Source of the DNA: JAUVXJ01 sp964433755
GTDB lineage: Bacteria > Chloroflexota > Anaerolineae > UBA7937 > B3-Chlor
Length of the DNA stretch: 64,000 nucleotides
Assembly (NCBI GenBank): GCA_964433755.1
Contig: CAYSSR010000001.1
Span: forward strand, 992,001-1,056,000
Direction of reading: 5' to 3'
In this document: positions 45,349-53,650 of the stretch, piece after piece
How the letters are laid out: every line of letters starts with the position of its first letter
Numbering within the stretch: position 1 is the stretch's first letter
Program-made: the position numbers and the translations under genes
The notes under the pieces: generated by a model
What the model was told of the DNA's origin: nothing
Database searches by the model: none
The model's input: the letters and a program-made list of their open reading frames with translations, nothing else

Positions 45349-46011
45349 CTACGATGGCGATGCCTCCGAAGCCAAGACTGTGTTCACCCGACATCCGGCC
45401 GCTTCGTTCCTCCAGATCTCTCTCGCCTTGTCCAGTTCTGCCTGGCTGTTGATATTGAAGAAGGACAGGTGATCGGGATCGAAGACGTCGATCTCCTCTT
45501 GCTCCACGTATTTCACTCGCACAGCCGAGAGCAGGCTGGTGATCTGGAGGTCGTCGGCCTCGAGTTGCCTCTCGATGTGGGGAATACAGCTCTTGGCATA
45601 GATGGCGTGCAGTGCTTCCACGTACTGTGCCACTCGTGGGATCACCACGTCGTGCCCGGGTGCGAGGGTCTGCATATAGCGAAGGAGAGACACGTTCAGG
45701 AAGGGCATGTCACAGCCCACGACGATGCTGTGAGTACTGCTCGCCGCCTGTAATCCGGCGTGTATGCCACCCAGAGCCGCCTTGCCCGGGTACACATCTG
45801 CCACCACAGTGGCCTCGAGGTGCTCGTACCGATCAACGTCGTTGGTCGCGACGATGATCTCCTCGCTCACCTGCGCCAGTCTGTCGATGATCCTCTCGAT
45901 GAGAGTCTGGCCGTTGGCCTTGAGGAGAGCTTTATTCTGTCCGAGTCGAGTGCTGCGGCCCCCTGCCAGGATCACCGCACTGATGGGGCCGACCCGCAGC
46001 GCCTTTTCCAT
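45349..46011 (-). CDS. mobA: Molybdenum cofactor guanylyltransferase MobA
   Basis: A 220-residue nucleotidyltransferase. VILAGGRSTRLGQNKALL (nucleotide loop), GGIHAGL, GCDMPFL (metal Asp) and FFNINSQAEL match MobA rather than the cytidylyl enzyme MocA. Its neighbour is an XDH-type enzyme, a class that usually carries MCD or plain molybdopterin, so MobA may serve other enzymes or have a changed specificity. ATG 46011 has GAGGG about nine bases upstream. It is first in mobA-hydroxylase-mobB-hpt. Confidence 0.88.
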   Translation of the reverse strand: MEKALRVGPISAVILAGGRSTRLGQNKALLKANGQTLIERIIDRLAQVSEEIIVATNDVDRYEHLEATVVADVYPGKAALGGIHAGLQAASSTHSIVVGCDMPFLNVSLLRYMQTLAPGHDVVIPRVAQYVEALHAIYAKSCIPHIERQLEADDLQITSLLSAVRVKYVEQEEIDVFDPDHLSFFNINSQAELDKAREIWRNEAAGCRVNTVLASEASPS

Positions 46012-46053
46012 GCATGCAACCCTCGCGCTGTGGTGGACCGTCACTGCGGCTCA

Positions 46054-46082
46054 AGTATACCTCAGTCCCTTGCGTGTGTCGA
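46054..46082 (-). promoter_or_regulatory. Promoter of the mobA-hydroxylase-mobB-hpt run
   Basis: The minus strand has TCGACA (46082-46077), a 17-base spacer and TATACT (46059-46054), about 40 bases before the mobA ATG. The -35 matches the consensus at five of six bases. Confidence 0.65.
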
Positions 46083-46093
46083 GACCTGGTGCC

Positions 46094-47383
46094 CTACTTG
46101 CCTACAGCCGCCACCGCGAAGGCACGGAGGAAGCCCTGGCTGCTCCGGTCGGCAGCACTGAAACGGCTCTTCAGACGGGCGTTGCGCTGCATCTTCCGCC
46201 CTCTGGCCTCCTGCCATCGCCTCTCGTACTCTTTGAGGGTTCCCGACGTCGGGTCGCCTTGTTCCACCGCTTGGGCAGCTACCTCAGCGGCCAAGCGTCC
46301 AGCCATCATGGCGTTGGCGATCCCTCCGCCTGTCAGGGGGTCGGCCTGCCTTGCGGCGTCTCCCACCAGCACCAGCCCGTCGCTCACGATGTGGTCAGCG
46401 GCCACTCCCACCGGCACGTTCCCTGTGATCAGAGTAACCGGGCTGCCCTGCTCGAGCCAACGATGCTGACTGACAAAACGGACCAGGTATTCCAGCGCCG
46501 AGGTCTCTGCCAGGTCCGCTTGCACCCCTACCCCAACGTTGGCGCTATGCTCGCCTTTGGGGAAGACCCAGGCGTAGCCGCCCGGGGCGAGGCCTGCGCC
46601 CAGATAGTAGTAGCAGCAATGGGGATCGAGGTCGATACCTGTCAACGTGTACTGAGCGCATGTCAGGCAGTCACTGGGCCTCAAGCGACAGTCGAGACCG
46701 GCCCACTGCCCTACCCTCGACTCCACTCCGTCGGCGCCAATGACCACCCCTGCTTCGATGTCCATCCGGGTGCGGCCATCGAAGGCTTTCACACCCTTGA
46801 CCCTGCCCTGCTCCTCGAGAAGCCCCTCGACGCTGGTCTTGACCAGGGAGTGGGCCCCGGCGGACACCGCTCGTTCGGCTAGCGCTCGGTCGAAGACCCG
46901 CCGCTCCAGTACATACACCACCTCCGCGCCTTCGAGCGCACGGGTCTCTCCTGTCTCCAGCATCGTGATCTGCGACTTGCTGACCCGTGCCGAGATCCAC
47001 CGCTCCTCCGGCTCCATGAACTGTGAGAGCATCTCCCTGTTGATGCCCTCAGCACACCGCACGGGGCTGCCTATCTCCTGTCGCTTCTCGACAAGGAGCA
47101 CTGAGAGGCCTAGCTGGGCGGCGAAGCGGGCAGCGGTGGCGCCTGCAGGACCGGCCCCCACCACCACAACGTCATAGGCGGATTGGGTCTGCACCGGAAC
47201 AGTGCGTGTCTCTGGTTCGCGGCTGAGAGCGCCCACGGGGCAGGCAGCGACGCACAAGCCGCACTCCGTACACGATTCGTGGTCGATCACGAGCAGGGTC
47301 TCTGCGAGCACGAGTGCCCTCGATGGGCAGACACTCACGCATCCCCCACAGTAGGTGCACAGTTCCCGTCGCAGCGAGAGCAT
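46094..47383 (-). CDS. Geranylgeranyl reductase-family flavoprotein with N-terminal 2x[4Fe-4S] ferredoxin
   Basis: A 429-residue fusion. Residues 1-60 hold two ferredoxin clusters (Cys9/12/15/19 and Cys38/41/44/48, each ending in Pro). From about 68 comes an FAD fold (VVVVGAGPAGATAA) with the GGR-family features SPVRCAEGI, VIGADGVESRVG and VGDAARQADPLTGGGI. Relatives saturate isoprenoid chains of quinones, chlorophyll or archaeal lipids. The fused ferredoxin could supply electrons. fni and a prenyl synthase lie just beyond acpP, so menaquinone or another prenyl lipid is the likely substrate (inference). AAGGAGG precedes the ATG. Confidence 0.87.
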   Translation of the reverse strand: MLSLRRELCTYCGGCVSVCPSRALVLAETLLVIDHESCTECGLCVAACPVGALSREPETRTVPVQTQSAYDVVVVGAGPAGATAARFAAQLGLSVLLVEKRQEIGSPVRCAEGINREMLSQFMEPEERWISARVSKSQITMLETGETRALEGAEVVYVLERRVFDRALAERAVSAGAHSLVKTSVEGLLEEQGRVKGVKAFDGRTRMDIEAGVVIGADGVESRVGQWAGLDCRLRPSDCLTCAQYTLTGIDLDPHCCYYYLGAGLAPGGYAWVFPKGEHSANVGVGVQADLAETSALEYLVRFVSQHRWLEQGSPVTLITGNVPVGVAADHIVSDGLVLVGDAARQADPLTGGGIANAMMAGRLAAEVAAQAVEQGDPTSGTLKEYERRWQEARGRKMQRNARLKSRFSAADRSSQGFLRAFAVAAVGK

Positions 47384-47413
47384 CGAATAGCGCCTCCTTC
47401 AGCGTGCAGCTAG

Positions 47414-47444
47414 AAACGAAGAAAGGGATGCCTCTGGGCATCCC
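47414..47444 (-). terminator. Intrinsic terminator downstream of acpP
   Basis: On the minus strand GGGATGCC-CAGA-GGCATCCC forms a perfect 8-bp stem with a 4-base loop and runs into TTTCTTCGTTT. It lies about 30 bases after the acpP stop, separating acpP from the ferredoxin-GGR gene. Confidence 0.85.
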
Positions 47445-47472
47445 TCCTCGTGGCTGGAGACATGAGGGTACG

Positions 47473-47757
47473 CTACGCCAGACCTTCCTCTGCGATGCGC
47501 TTCTCGATGTAGGCTACGGCCTGACCGACAGTGGTTATCTCTTGAGCCTCTTCGTCGGAGATCTCCACTGTGCGGCCGAATTTCTCCTCGAAGTACTCTT
47601 CAAAGGCCATGATTAGTTCTACTAGGTCTAGGGAGTCGGCCTCGAGGTCCTCCTTGAAGCTAGCCTTTGGCACCACCTTATCCTCGGACACGCCCAGCTG
47701 ATCGATGATGATCGCCTTGATCACAGAGAAGACGTCGCCCTCAAGCGCTTCGCCCAT
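47473..47757 (-). CDS. acpP: Acyl carrier protein
   Basis: A 94-residue acidic carrier for fatty-acid synthesis. The phosphopantetheine site is Ser42 in EADSLDLVEL. The four-helix ACP pattern is complete, with a short extended C-terminus. ATG 47757 has GGGGGTG about eight bases upstream; the longer frame would start at or upstream of the promoter. It is expressed from its own promoter and closed by its own terminator. Confidence 0.95.
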   Translation of the reverse strand: MGEALEGDVFSVIKAIIIDQLGVSEDKVVPKASFKEDLEADSLDLVELIMAFEEYFEEKFGRTVEISDEEAQEITTVGQAVAYIEKRIAEEGLA

Positions 47758-47803
47758 TACGTTCACCCCCTTCTTGCTGTCCGTTCTCTGCCTAGTGCTC
47801 TCT

Positions 47804-47832
47804 AGTATAGCAACGTTCGACGCGGTAGTCAA
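47804..47832 (-). promoter_or_regulatory. Promoter of acpP
   Basis: The minus strand has TTGACT (47832-47827), 17 bases and TATACT (47809-47804), giving a leader of about 40 bases. Its -35 lies two bases from the -35 of the opposite fni promoter. Confidence 0.85.
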
Positions 47833-47834
47833 GC

Positions 47835-47863
47835 TTGACAACAGGCTTCAGACCGTTGATAAT
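47835..47863 (+). promoter_or_regulatory. Promoter of fni
   Basis: TTGACA (47835-47840), 17 bases and GATAAT (47858-47863). The start near 47870 excludes the longer frame start at 47863 and leaves a leader of about 55 bases to ATG 47926. The two back-to-back promoters should influence each other. Confidence 0.82.
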
Positions 47864-47925
47864 TGTCAAGACCACCTCGAAATCTAGGAACACCACGGAG
47901 TCTTGATAGTTACGAAAGAGCGCTC

Positions 47926-48954
47926 ATGCATCAGGAGAGAAAACTCGAGCATCTGCGCATCTGTCTGGACAAGGCTCCCCAGTCCAGCCGACTCACCAGC
48001 GGCCTGGAGCAGTACAGATTCCTCCACCAAGCCCTCCCCGAGATCGATCTCCAAGACGTGTCCACTTCTTGCACACTCTTGGGGAAGAGCCTGACCGCAC
48101 CGCTGATCATCTCTTCCATGACGGGTGGGACCGCCCAGGCCGAGCACATCAATCTGAACCTGGCGGTGGCCGCACAGGAGATTGGGGTGGCCATGGGTGT
48201 GGGATCCCTGCGAGCAGCGCTCGAGGAGCCGGAGGTTGCGCACACTTACCAGGTACGAGGTGTCGCCCCTGATATTCTGCTGTTCGCCAATCTGGGTGCA
48301 GTCCAGCTCAACAGTGGCTACGGTGTCGAGGATTGCCTGAGGGCGGTGGAGATGATCGACGCGGACGCGCTCATCCTCCACCTGAACCCCTTGCAGGAGT
48401 GTCTGCAACACGGTGGCAACACGAACTTCGGCTCTCTGCTCACGAAGATCGAGGAGGTCTGCCACCACCTGGCGGTTCCTGTCGTGGTCAAGGAGGTGGG
48501 CTGGGGGATCTCGTCCAGAGTGGCGGAGCTGCTGCGGGACGCAGGGATCGCTGCCCTGGACGTGGCGGGCGCAGGGGGAACCTCCTGGAGCGCGGTAGAG
48601 GAGCAGCGATCTCCCGACGAGATCACTAGCAAGGTGGCGCAGGCCTTCGCGGAGTGGGGTATCCCTACTGCGGACTCCATCGTCATGGTGCAAGAGGCTG
48701 CCCCGGAAATGACCGTCATTGCCAGCGGGGGCATACGTACCGGTATCGACGTGGCCAAGGCTATCGCCCTCGGTGCCCGTGCTGCCGGATTGGCCACACC
48801 GTTCCTGACCCCCGCAACAGAGGGTGGCGCAGCGGTGGTGACCAAGCTGGAGGAGATCATCGAAGAACTACGCATCGCCATGTTCTGCGTGGCTGCCCAG
48901 AACCTGGATTCCCTGCGTCATACATCGCTGCTGCAACGTGTCGATCGGGCCTAG
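47926..48954 (+). CDS. fni: Isopentenyl-diphosphate delta-isomerase, type 2 (FMN-dependent)
   Basis: A 342-residue TIM-barrel flavoenzyme interconverting IPP and DMAPP. Family motifs are the N-terminal R-K-x-EHL(R)ICL, PLIISSMTGGT, VGSLRAALE, LHLNPLQE, VVVKEVGWGIS, AGAGGTSW and IASGGIRTGIDVAKAI. ATG 47926 lies just downstream of the mapped promoter with a weak GAAAGAG SD. A polyprenyl synthase starts six bases after its stop, so the two form an operon. Confidence 0.95.
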   Translation: MHQERKLEHLRICLDKAPQSSRLTSGLEQYRFLHQALPEIDLQDVSTSCTLLGKSLTAPLIISSMTGGTAQAEHINLNLAVAAQEIGVAMGVGSLRAALEEPEVAHTYQVRGVAPDILLFANLGAVQLNSGYGVEDCLRAVEMIDADALILHLNPLQECLQHGGNTNFGSLLTKIEEVCHHLAVPVVVKEVGWGISSRVAELLRDAGIAALDVAGAGGTSWSAVEEQRSPDEITSKVAQAFAEWGIPTADSIVMVQEAAPEMTVIASGGIRTGIDVAKAIALGARAAGLATPFLTPATEGGAAVVTKLEEIIEELRIAMFCVAAQNLDSLRHTSLLQRVDRA

Positions 48955-48960
48955 AGGCTA

Positions 48961-49977
48961 ATGGTCTTCGAGAACACCGAGCCGTATCTGACGGCCATCG
49001 AGGCGGAGATGAGAGACTCTGTGGCCGTCGAGGATGGGGCGCTGGCCCCGTACTACGGCATGATATCTTACCACCTGGGTTGGGTGGACCAGGACTTCTC
49101 CCCTAGCGAAGGAGAATCCGGCAAGCGGCTGCGACCGCTGCTCTGCTTGCTTTCCTGCGAGGCGAGCGGTGGTGACTGGCACCAGGCACTCCCAGCCGCA
49201 GCGGCCATCGAACTCATCCACAACTTTTCCCTCATCCACGACGACATCGAGGACAACAGTGTCCAGCGACGTCACCGGCCGACTCTATGGAGCCTGTGGG
49301 GCCAAGCGCAGGCCATCAACGCGGGGGACGGGCTCTTTGCCATCAGCCGGCTGGCGTTACAGCGGCTGGCGCAGAGGGGCGTTGCTCCAGACAAGGTCGT
49401 GCGCGCCTTTCAGCTCGTTGATGAGACCTGTCTGGATCTCACTGAGGGGCAGTACCTCGACCTGGCCTTCGAGACAGAGGACGCGGTGACGGTCGAGATG
49501 TATGTGGAGATGATCGGCAAGAAGACCGCTGCGCTCATGAGGTGCGCCACGCAGATGGGGGCGGTCCTGGCTACCGACGACGAGTCCGTCATCGACGCCC
49601 ATAGGTCCTTCGGGTACCAGCTAGGGTTGCTCTTCCAGATCGTGGATGACATTCTGGGGATCTGGGGCGTGGGAGAGACTACGGGGAAGGGCGTCGGCGA
49701 AGACATCGCCAACAAGAAGAAATCGCTGCCTGTCGTCTACGCCCTCCAGAAGAGCCCGCGTCTTCGTGAGATCTATCGCGAGGAGGAGATGGACTCTGCC
49801 CGGCAACTGGACGTCATGGAGGTTCTGGGGGATACCTCCGCGCGACAGTATGCTCAGGACCTAGCCGCGCACCATTCCGACCGGGCTCTGGCTAGCCTGG
49901 CAAGCATAGGGGTGGAGAATTCAGCCCAGGCGAGCCTCAGAGAGATGGCCACGTACCTGTTGCAGAGGCAGTTCTAG
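48961..49977 (+). CDS. Polyprenyl (probably FPP/GGPP-class) diphosphate synthase
   Basis: A 338-residue all-helical trans-prenyltransferase. The first Asp-rich motif is HDDIED (Asp94, 95, 98) and the second is the DDILG segment near residue 232; the GKRLRP IPP-binding site is at about 54-59. Phe89, five residues before the first Asp, is a position where aromatic residues usually limit chain length, hinting at a C15-C20 product. It follows fni. Its TAG overlaps the hemW TAG on the other strand (CTAG). Confidence 0.92.
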   Translation: MVFENTEPYLTAIEAEMRDSVAVEDGALAPYYGMISYHLGWVDQDFSPSEGESGKRLRPLLCLLSCEASGGDWHQALPAAAAIELIHNFSLIHDDIEDNSVQRRHRPTLWSLWGQAQAINAGDGLFAISRLALQRLAQRGVAPDKVVRAFQLVDETCLDLTEGQYLDLAFETEDAVTVEMYVEMIGKKTAALMRCATQMGAVLATDDESVIDAHRSFGYQLGLLFQIVDDILGIWGVGETTGKGVGEDIANKKKSLPVVYALQKSPRLREIYREEEMDSARQLDVMEVLGDTSARQYAQDLAAHHSDRALASLASIGVENSAQASLREMATYLLQRQF

Positions 49978-51122
49978 TCCGCTGGGGGCGGCAAGAAGCG
50001 CTCGAAGACCTCGTTTCCAAGAAGCCGTCCTTGGGCGGTCAGACGGATACCGGTGCTGGTGGCGTCCACCAGGCCGAGGTCGATCAACTCCCTGATCTGT
50101 TCCCCGTGAGTTCGGATTGCGGAGACCCCAAAGCGATCCTCGAAGAGACGGAACGACACTCCCTCGCACATGCGCAGGCCCAGGATCATGGTCTCACTCA
50201 TCTCCACGGTCTCGTCGATCCTCTCACTTCCTGCCAGTGGCTTCTGACCCTCCGTCACGCGCTGTACGTACTCCTCTGGTGCGAGCGTATTGTAGTATCG
50301 GGATTTGCCTTCGAAAGAGTGAGCCCCAGCGCCGAAGCCGACATAGGGGAGATTGCGCCAGTAGGTGACGTTGTGCTGGCACTCTCGACCTGTCCGGGCC
50401 CAGTTGGAGAGCTCATAGTGCTCGTATCCTGCATCAGCCAGACTCTGTTCGGCGTATACGTACATGTCGGCAGCCATGTCCGAGTCGGGAGACGGAAGCT
50501 CTCCCCGCGAGATTGACTCGGCCAATGGGGTGCCTTGCTCGACCGTGAGACAGTAGAGGGAGACATGCTCCGGATCCAGCTCGATGGCCTGTGCAAGGTC
50601 TGCTTTCCACCCTTCCAGCGTTTGTCTGGGGATGCCGTAGATGAGGTCCAGGTTGACGTTGTCCCATCCGGCCTGGCGAGCCAGATAGTAGGCCCGCCTC
50701 GCGTCGGCAGCAGTGTGAATCCGGCCCAGCAGCCTCAGCGCGTCGTCATCGAAGCTCTGCGCTCCCAGGCTCAACCGGTTCACACCCTCTGCTCGCAAGG
50801 CTGAAAGGGACGTAGCGCTCACCGTCCCCGGGTTGGCCTCCATACTGACTTCCGCTCCTGGAGCTGGGTTCAGGCTCTGCCTGCACGCGCTCAGGATTGT
50901 GCCCAGCAGCTCCACGCTGAGAGACGACGGTGTCCCACCTCCCAGATAGACGGAACTCACCTGCACTGGAGGCCTGGCACGGGTCCACAACTCGATCTCC
51001 TGCACCAAAGCGTCCACGTACCGCCGGTGCAGGTGCTGAAGCCCAGCGTACGAGTTGAAGGTGCAGTAGTTGCACTTGGCCACGCAGAAGGGGATGTGTA
51101 CGTAGGCGCCTAGCTGTTCCAT
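49974..51122 (-). CDS. hemW: Heme chaperone HemW (coproporphyrinogen oxidase-like radical SAM protein)
   Basis: A 382-residue radical-SAM protein. The cluster motif is CVAKCNYC (CxxxCxxC, residues 17-24) after AYVHIPFC. YLGGGTPSSL, the MEANPG segment, LSLGAQSFDD and the C-terminal HemN domain follow. The lack of an extra N-terminal Cys-rich region and the length (about 380) favour HemW over true HemN. It overlaps the polyprenyl synthase stop by four bases and lies 24 bases after yqeB on the same strand. Confidence 0.92.
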   Translation of the reverse strand: MEQLGAYVHIPFCVAKCNYCTFNSYAGLQHLHRRYVDALVQEIELWTRARPPVQVSSVYLGGGTPSSLSVELLGTILSACRQSLNPAPGAEVSMEANPGTVSATSLSALRAEGVNRLSLGAQSFDDDALRLLGRIHTAADARRAYYLARQAGWDNVNLDLIYGIPRQTLEGWKADLAQAIELDPEHVSLYCLTVEQGTPLAESISRGELPSPDSDMAADMYVYAEQSLADAGYEHYELSNWARTGRECQHNVTYWRNLPYVGFGAGAHSFEGKSRYYNTLAPEEYVQRVTEGQKPLAGSERIDETVEMSETMILGLRMCEGVSFRLFEDRFGVSAIRTHGEQIRELIDLGLVDATSTGIRLTAQGRLLGNEVFERFLPPPAD

Positions 51123-51146
51123 GGGCTCTTGGCGAGACGATAGGTT

Positions 51147-51953
51147 CTATGCGGAAGGCATGGGCAGAAGACGGAGCACCGCCTCGAGGACGCCACCGCC
51201 GATGGCCAACGCCTTGTCGGAGATGGTGAAGGAGTGATCTCGGATGCCGCGAGGATCGACGTCTCCGACCTTCAAGCCCTCGGTCACGGTTATTCCATCG
51301 GCCAGCAATCCGCGGATCACGCCGCCGATCTGTGCGACCACAGGGGACCCATCCACATCGGCTGCTGCTTCCCCCTCCGCTATGCTATCACCGATCTGCT
51401 TCCTGGCACGAAGAACCCCTGCTCGAGGAGCTCGCAGCACCCTCTCCACAGTGTACCCCATCACGTCGCCCGGGATGCCGGTGTCGGGCGCAGCGCTGCC
51501 TTCCAGAAGGACCCGGCCAAGGTAGTGTCCACGTTTCGTCTCCACCACGGCGTGCACATCCACACCGACCACGAATCCGGGGCCCAGGCCGATGACCACC
51601 GGAGCGTCTGTGATCTTGGTTCCCAGGTTCCGCTTGGCCAGAATGGCGTCCACGACGACATGTGGCTGCCACTCGGCGATGATCGCAGCCTGCGGATCCA
51701 CCAGCACGGCCACCTCTTCTTTGGCCAGGACCGCGAGAGCCTCATCCAGCGACTCGACCCGCCGCCCTACGATGCCCTCCATCTCTACGACGCCTTCGAA
51801 CACGGCGGCAGCGAAGGCCACGGCACGCCGAATGACTAACGGCTGGGGCAGTTCGGTCACCACGATCTGCATACCTGCCCTGCGCAAGCGGTATACGACC
51901 CCGCTGGCCAGGTCACCCCCTCCTCTGACCAAGACTTTGACGTCTTCCAGCAA
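51147..51953 (-). CDS. yqeB: YqeB/EF2563-family protein (selenium-dependent molybdenum hydroxylase system)
   Basis: A 268-residue protein of the family linked to selenium-dependent molybdenum hydroxylases. KVLVRGGGDLASGV is the N-terminal nucleotide-fold-like signature; VVTELPQPLVIRRAVAFA, VDAILAKRNLGT and GLGPGF-x-VGVDVHAVVET are diagnostic. The TTG at 51953 has GGAGGAG four to seven bases upstream; the 109 extra residues of the longest frame overlap the opposite gene and look non-coding. E. coli places yqeB near xdhD and mocA; here the hydroxylase genes are 6 kb away. Confidence 0.9.
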   Translation of the reverse strand: MLEDVKVLVRGGGDLASGVVYRLRRAGMQIVVTELPQPLVIRRAVAFAAAVFEGVVEMEGIVGRRVESLDEALAVLAKEEVAVLVDPQAAIIAEWQPHVVVDAILAKRNLGTKITDAPVVIGLGPGFVVGVDVHAVVETKRGHYLGRVLLEGSAAPDTGIPGDVMGYTVERVLRAPRAGVLRARKQIGDSIAEGEAAADVDGSPVVAQIGGVIRGLLADGITVTEGLKVGDVDPRGIRDHSFTISDKALAIGGGVLEAVLRLLPMPSA

Positions 51954-52053
51954 CGTTCTCCTCCATCGGGTAGATGCCAGGCGCTCTGGTGCCGACGATC
52001 CTGGTTCCCTCACGCGTCGCCCCAGCTCCTGGCGTGGTTCTCCGACAGCCCCG

Positions 52054-52059
52054 ATTATA
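52054..52059 (-). promoter_or_regulatory. -10 element upstream of yqeB
   Basis: A perfect TATAAT on the minus strand (52059-52054), about 100 bases before the yqeB TTG. The -35 (TGGCCT) is poor. Confidence 0.45.
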
Positions 52060-52082
52060 GACGTGCCGGCGTCGAAAGGCCA

Positions 52083-52112
52083 TTGGACAACGTACCTGCT
52101 GCGGGCTATAAT
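52083..52112 (+). promoter_or_regulatory. Promoter of the lpdD-like/ubiX operon
   Basis: TTGGAC (52083-52088), or the overlapping TGGACA with a 17-base spacer, followed by TATAAT (52107-52112). The start would be near 52119, about 50 bases before the first gene, and divergent from yqeB. Confidence 0.65.
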
Positions 52113-52170
52113 CGCTCGGTGGGCCAGTCCCTTTCGAAAGCCCTGGATCGGCCGGGCGACAGAATGGCGG

Positions 52171-52563
52171 ATGTCGCACGTGAGGAAGTGGGAGCTGTCG
52201 ACGCCGGAAGGCGAGTACCGTATCCACTCGCTAACCATGCTGGTCGGTGAGGATCTCTTGACCTGCTTGTGGGGGGGCACCTCTCCTCACATCGGCGCCG
52301 TAGCCGTTGCCCAGCCCCGACCGAGCATCGCAGATCCCGAAACCATGAGTTCGACGTCCTCTGTGTTCACGGTGCTGGGACACAAGGAAGATGCGGTGGT
52401 CAAGCTGGTGTCGGAAAGGCTGTCATCCAGACTGAGCAAGAGCGTGGTGGTCACGGCTGGCATACATTGGGACCATCTCGACGCTGACGGGATTGCCCAG
52501 ATCATGGATAGTTGTTGTTGGCTGGCGGAGCAGATAGCAGACGTCGTGGAGAGCGAAGGATGA
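52171..52563 (+). CDS. LpdD-like prenylated-flavin chaperone domain protein
   Basis: A 130-residue protein resembling LpdD/VdcD small subunits that accompany UbiD-type decarboxylases and help handle the prenylated flavin. The family-like features are WGGTSPHIGAVAVAQPRPS, STSSVFTVLGHKEDAVVK and VVVTAGIHWDHLDADGI. Its stop overlaps the ubiX start (ATGA), strong evidence for joint function. No UbiD gene is in the window. ATG 52171 has a poor SD; GTG 52180 is possible. The much longer frame upstream is antisense to yqeB and was rejected. Confidence 0.78.
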   Translation: MSHVRKWELSTPEGEYRIHSLTMLVGEDLLTCLWGGTSPHIGAVAVAQPRPSIADPETMSSTSSVFTVLGHKEDAVVKLVSERLSSRLSKSVVVTAGIHWDHLDADGIAQIMDSCCWLAEQIADVVESEG

Positions 52564-53129
52564 AACGGCTAGTCGTGGGCATATCAGGAGCGTCGGCAGC
52601 CATCTACGGCATAAGACTGCTTCAGGCGCTACAGGATGTGAAGGTCGAGTCGCACCTCGTGATCACCGATCCGGCTCGCGAGATCATCGCTCTGGAGACT
52701 GACTACGACGTGTCCGAGGTGGAGGCCCTGGCCACACACGTCCATGGGGTCCACGACGTGGGTGCCGAGATCGCCAGCGGTTCGTTCAAGGCCGACGGAA
52801 TGGCCATTGTCCCCTGCTCCATCAAGACTCTCTCGGCGGTGGCTAGCTCATACGCGGACAACCTGCTGGTACGGGCAGCAGACGTGACCTTGAAGGAACG
52901 CAGACGCCTGGTGCTGGTGGTGAGAGAGACCCCCCTGCATCTCGGCCACCTGCGTTTGATGCGGAGAGTGTCCGAGATGGGCGCTGTCGTCTACGTTCCG
53001 GTGCCCGCCTTCTACGCCAGGCCCAGGACCATCGAAGATCTCGTGGACCACACCGTGGGCAGGCTCCTGGACTTGTTCGACATCGAGCACGATCTGCTCA
53101 ACAGATGGCATGGGATGCCTCCCACTTGA
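52560..53129 (+). CDS. ubiX: UbiX-family flavin prenyltransferase
   Basis: A 189-residue flavoprotein that attaches a dimethylallyl group to FMN, making prFMN for UbiD enzymes. It has VVGISGASAAIYG at the N-terminus, VPCSIKTLSAVASSYADNLL and RAADVTLKERRRLVLVVRETPL. The start overlaps the preceding lpdD-like gene (ATGA). DMAP for the reaction could come from the isoprenoid genes nearby, but the UbiD partner must be elsewhere. Confidence 0.93.
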   Translation: MKRLVVGISGASAAIYGIRLLQALQDVKVESHLVITDPAREIIALETDYDVSEVEALATHVHGVHDVGAEIASGSFKADGMAIVPCSIKTLSAVASSYADNLLVRAADVTLKERRRLVLVVRETPLHLGHLRLMRRVSEMGAVVYVPVPAFYARPRTIEDLVDHTVGRLLDLFDIEHDLLNRWHGMPPT

Positions 53130-53650
53130 TCGGTTCCGTCCCGTAGCCTCCTGCAGAAGCGTGTCGTACCCCCCCCATCCTAAGCGGTGCGTGCCTCGCC
53201 CGCGCGGTCTCACCTGACCTGTCGGATCTCTCGTGAACGACCTTCTCTCCTCCCGTACCGGTGTATCTCGTTGCGCCCGTTCCGAGCCGCCCGCTGCCGC
53301 CGGAGACGGACACTTATGAACGCTTTGGGGAGATTGGAGCGACGTTATGTCTAGCCCGGTGTGACTTGGCATAAGCGTGTGCCGGGTGGGCAGGCATTAT
53401 GTAAACCCCCTACTCGACCGACTCGCCCAGCACCGCTCTGGGACTTTGGAGGGGTCGGCCTGCATCAGTGGAGGCGAGATGAGTGTGTGGTGCAAGCAGG
53501 AGCATGGCTGGGGTGGGTACGGGATGTGGATTTGGGGTGGCCAAGCGGCGATGGGCTGGAGGTGCTCATGAGCCTTGATTCGGGGCGGTGGATGCGGTAT
53601 ATTCTCGAGGGCCCGGTTCTTTGTCCGCAGAGGGTGGTGGAAGGGGTACC
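53130..53650. other. 521-base intergenic region upstream of the CoA-transferase gene
   Basis: I find no coding frame with protein-like composition. It contains one TTATGTAAAC motif (53397-53406), a run of eight C near 53170 and a good plus-strand promoter at its end. The sequence between about 53450 and 53570 is G-rich on the plus strand. It may be a decayed gene or hold an unrecognised RNA. Confidence 0.5.
53575..53603 (+). promoter_or_regulatory. Promoter of the CoA-transferase/GNAT gene
   Basis: TTGATT (53575-53580), a 17-base spacer and TATATT (53598-53603), about 45 bases before the ATG at 53651. Confidence 0.65.

Noticed and set aside
51592..52170. Long upstream extension of the lpdD-like frame
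   Set aside because: It runs antisense through yqeB and starts upstream of the mapped TTGGAC/TATAAT promoter; only the part from 52171 resembles the family.
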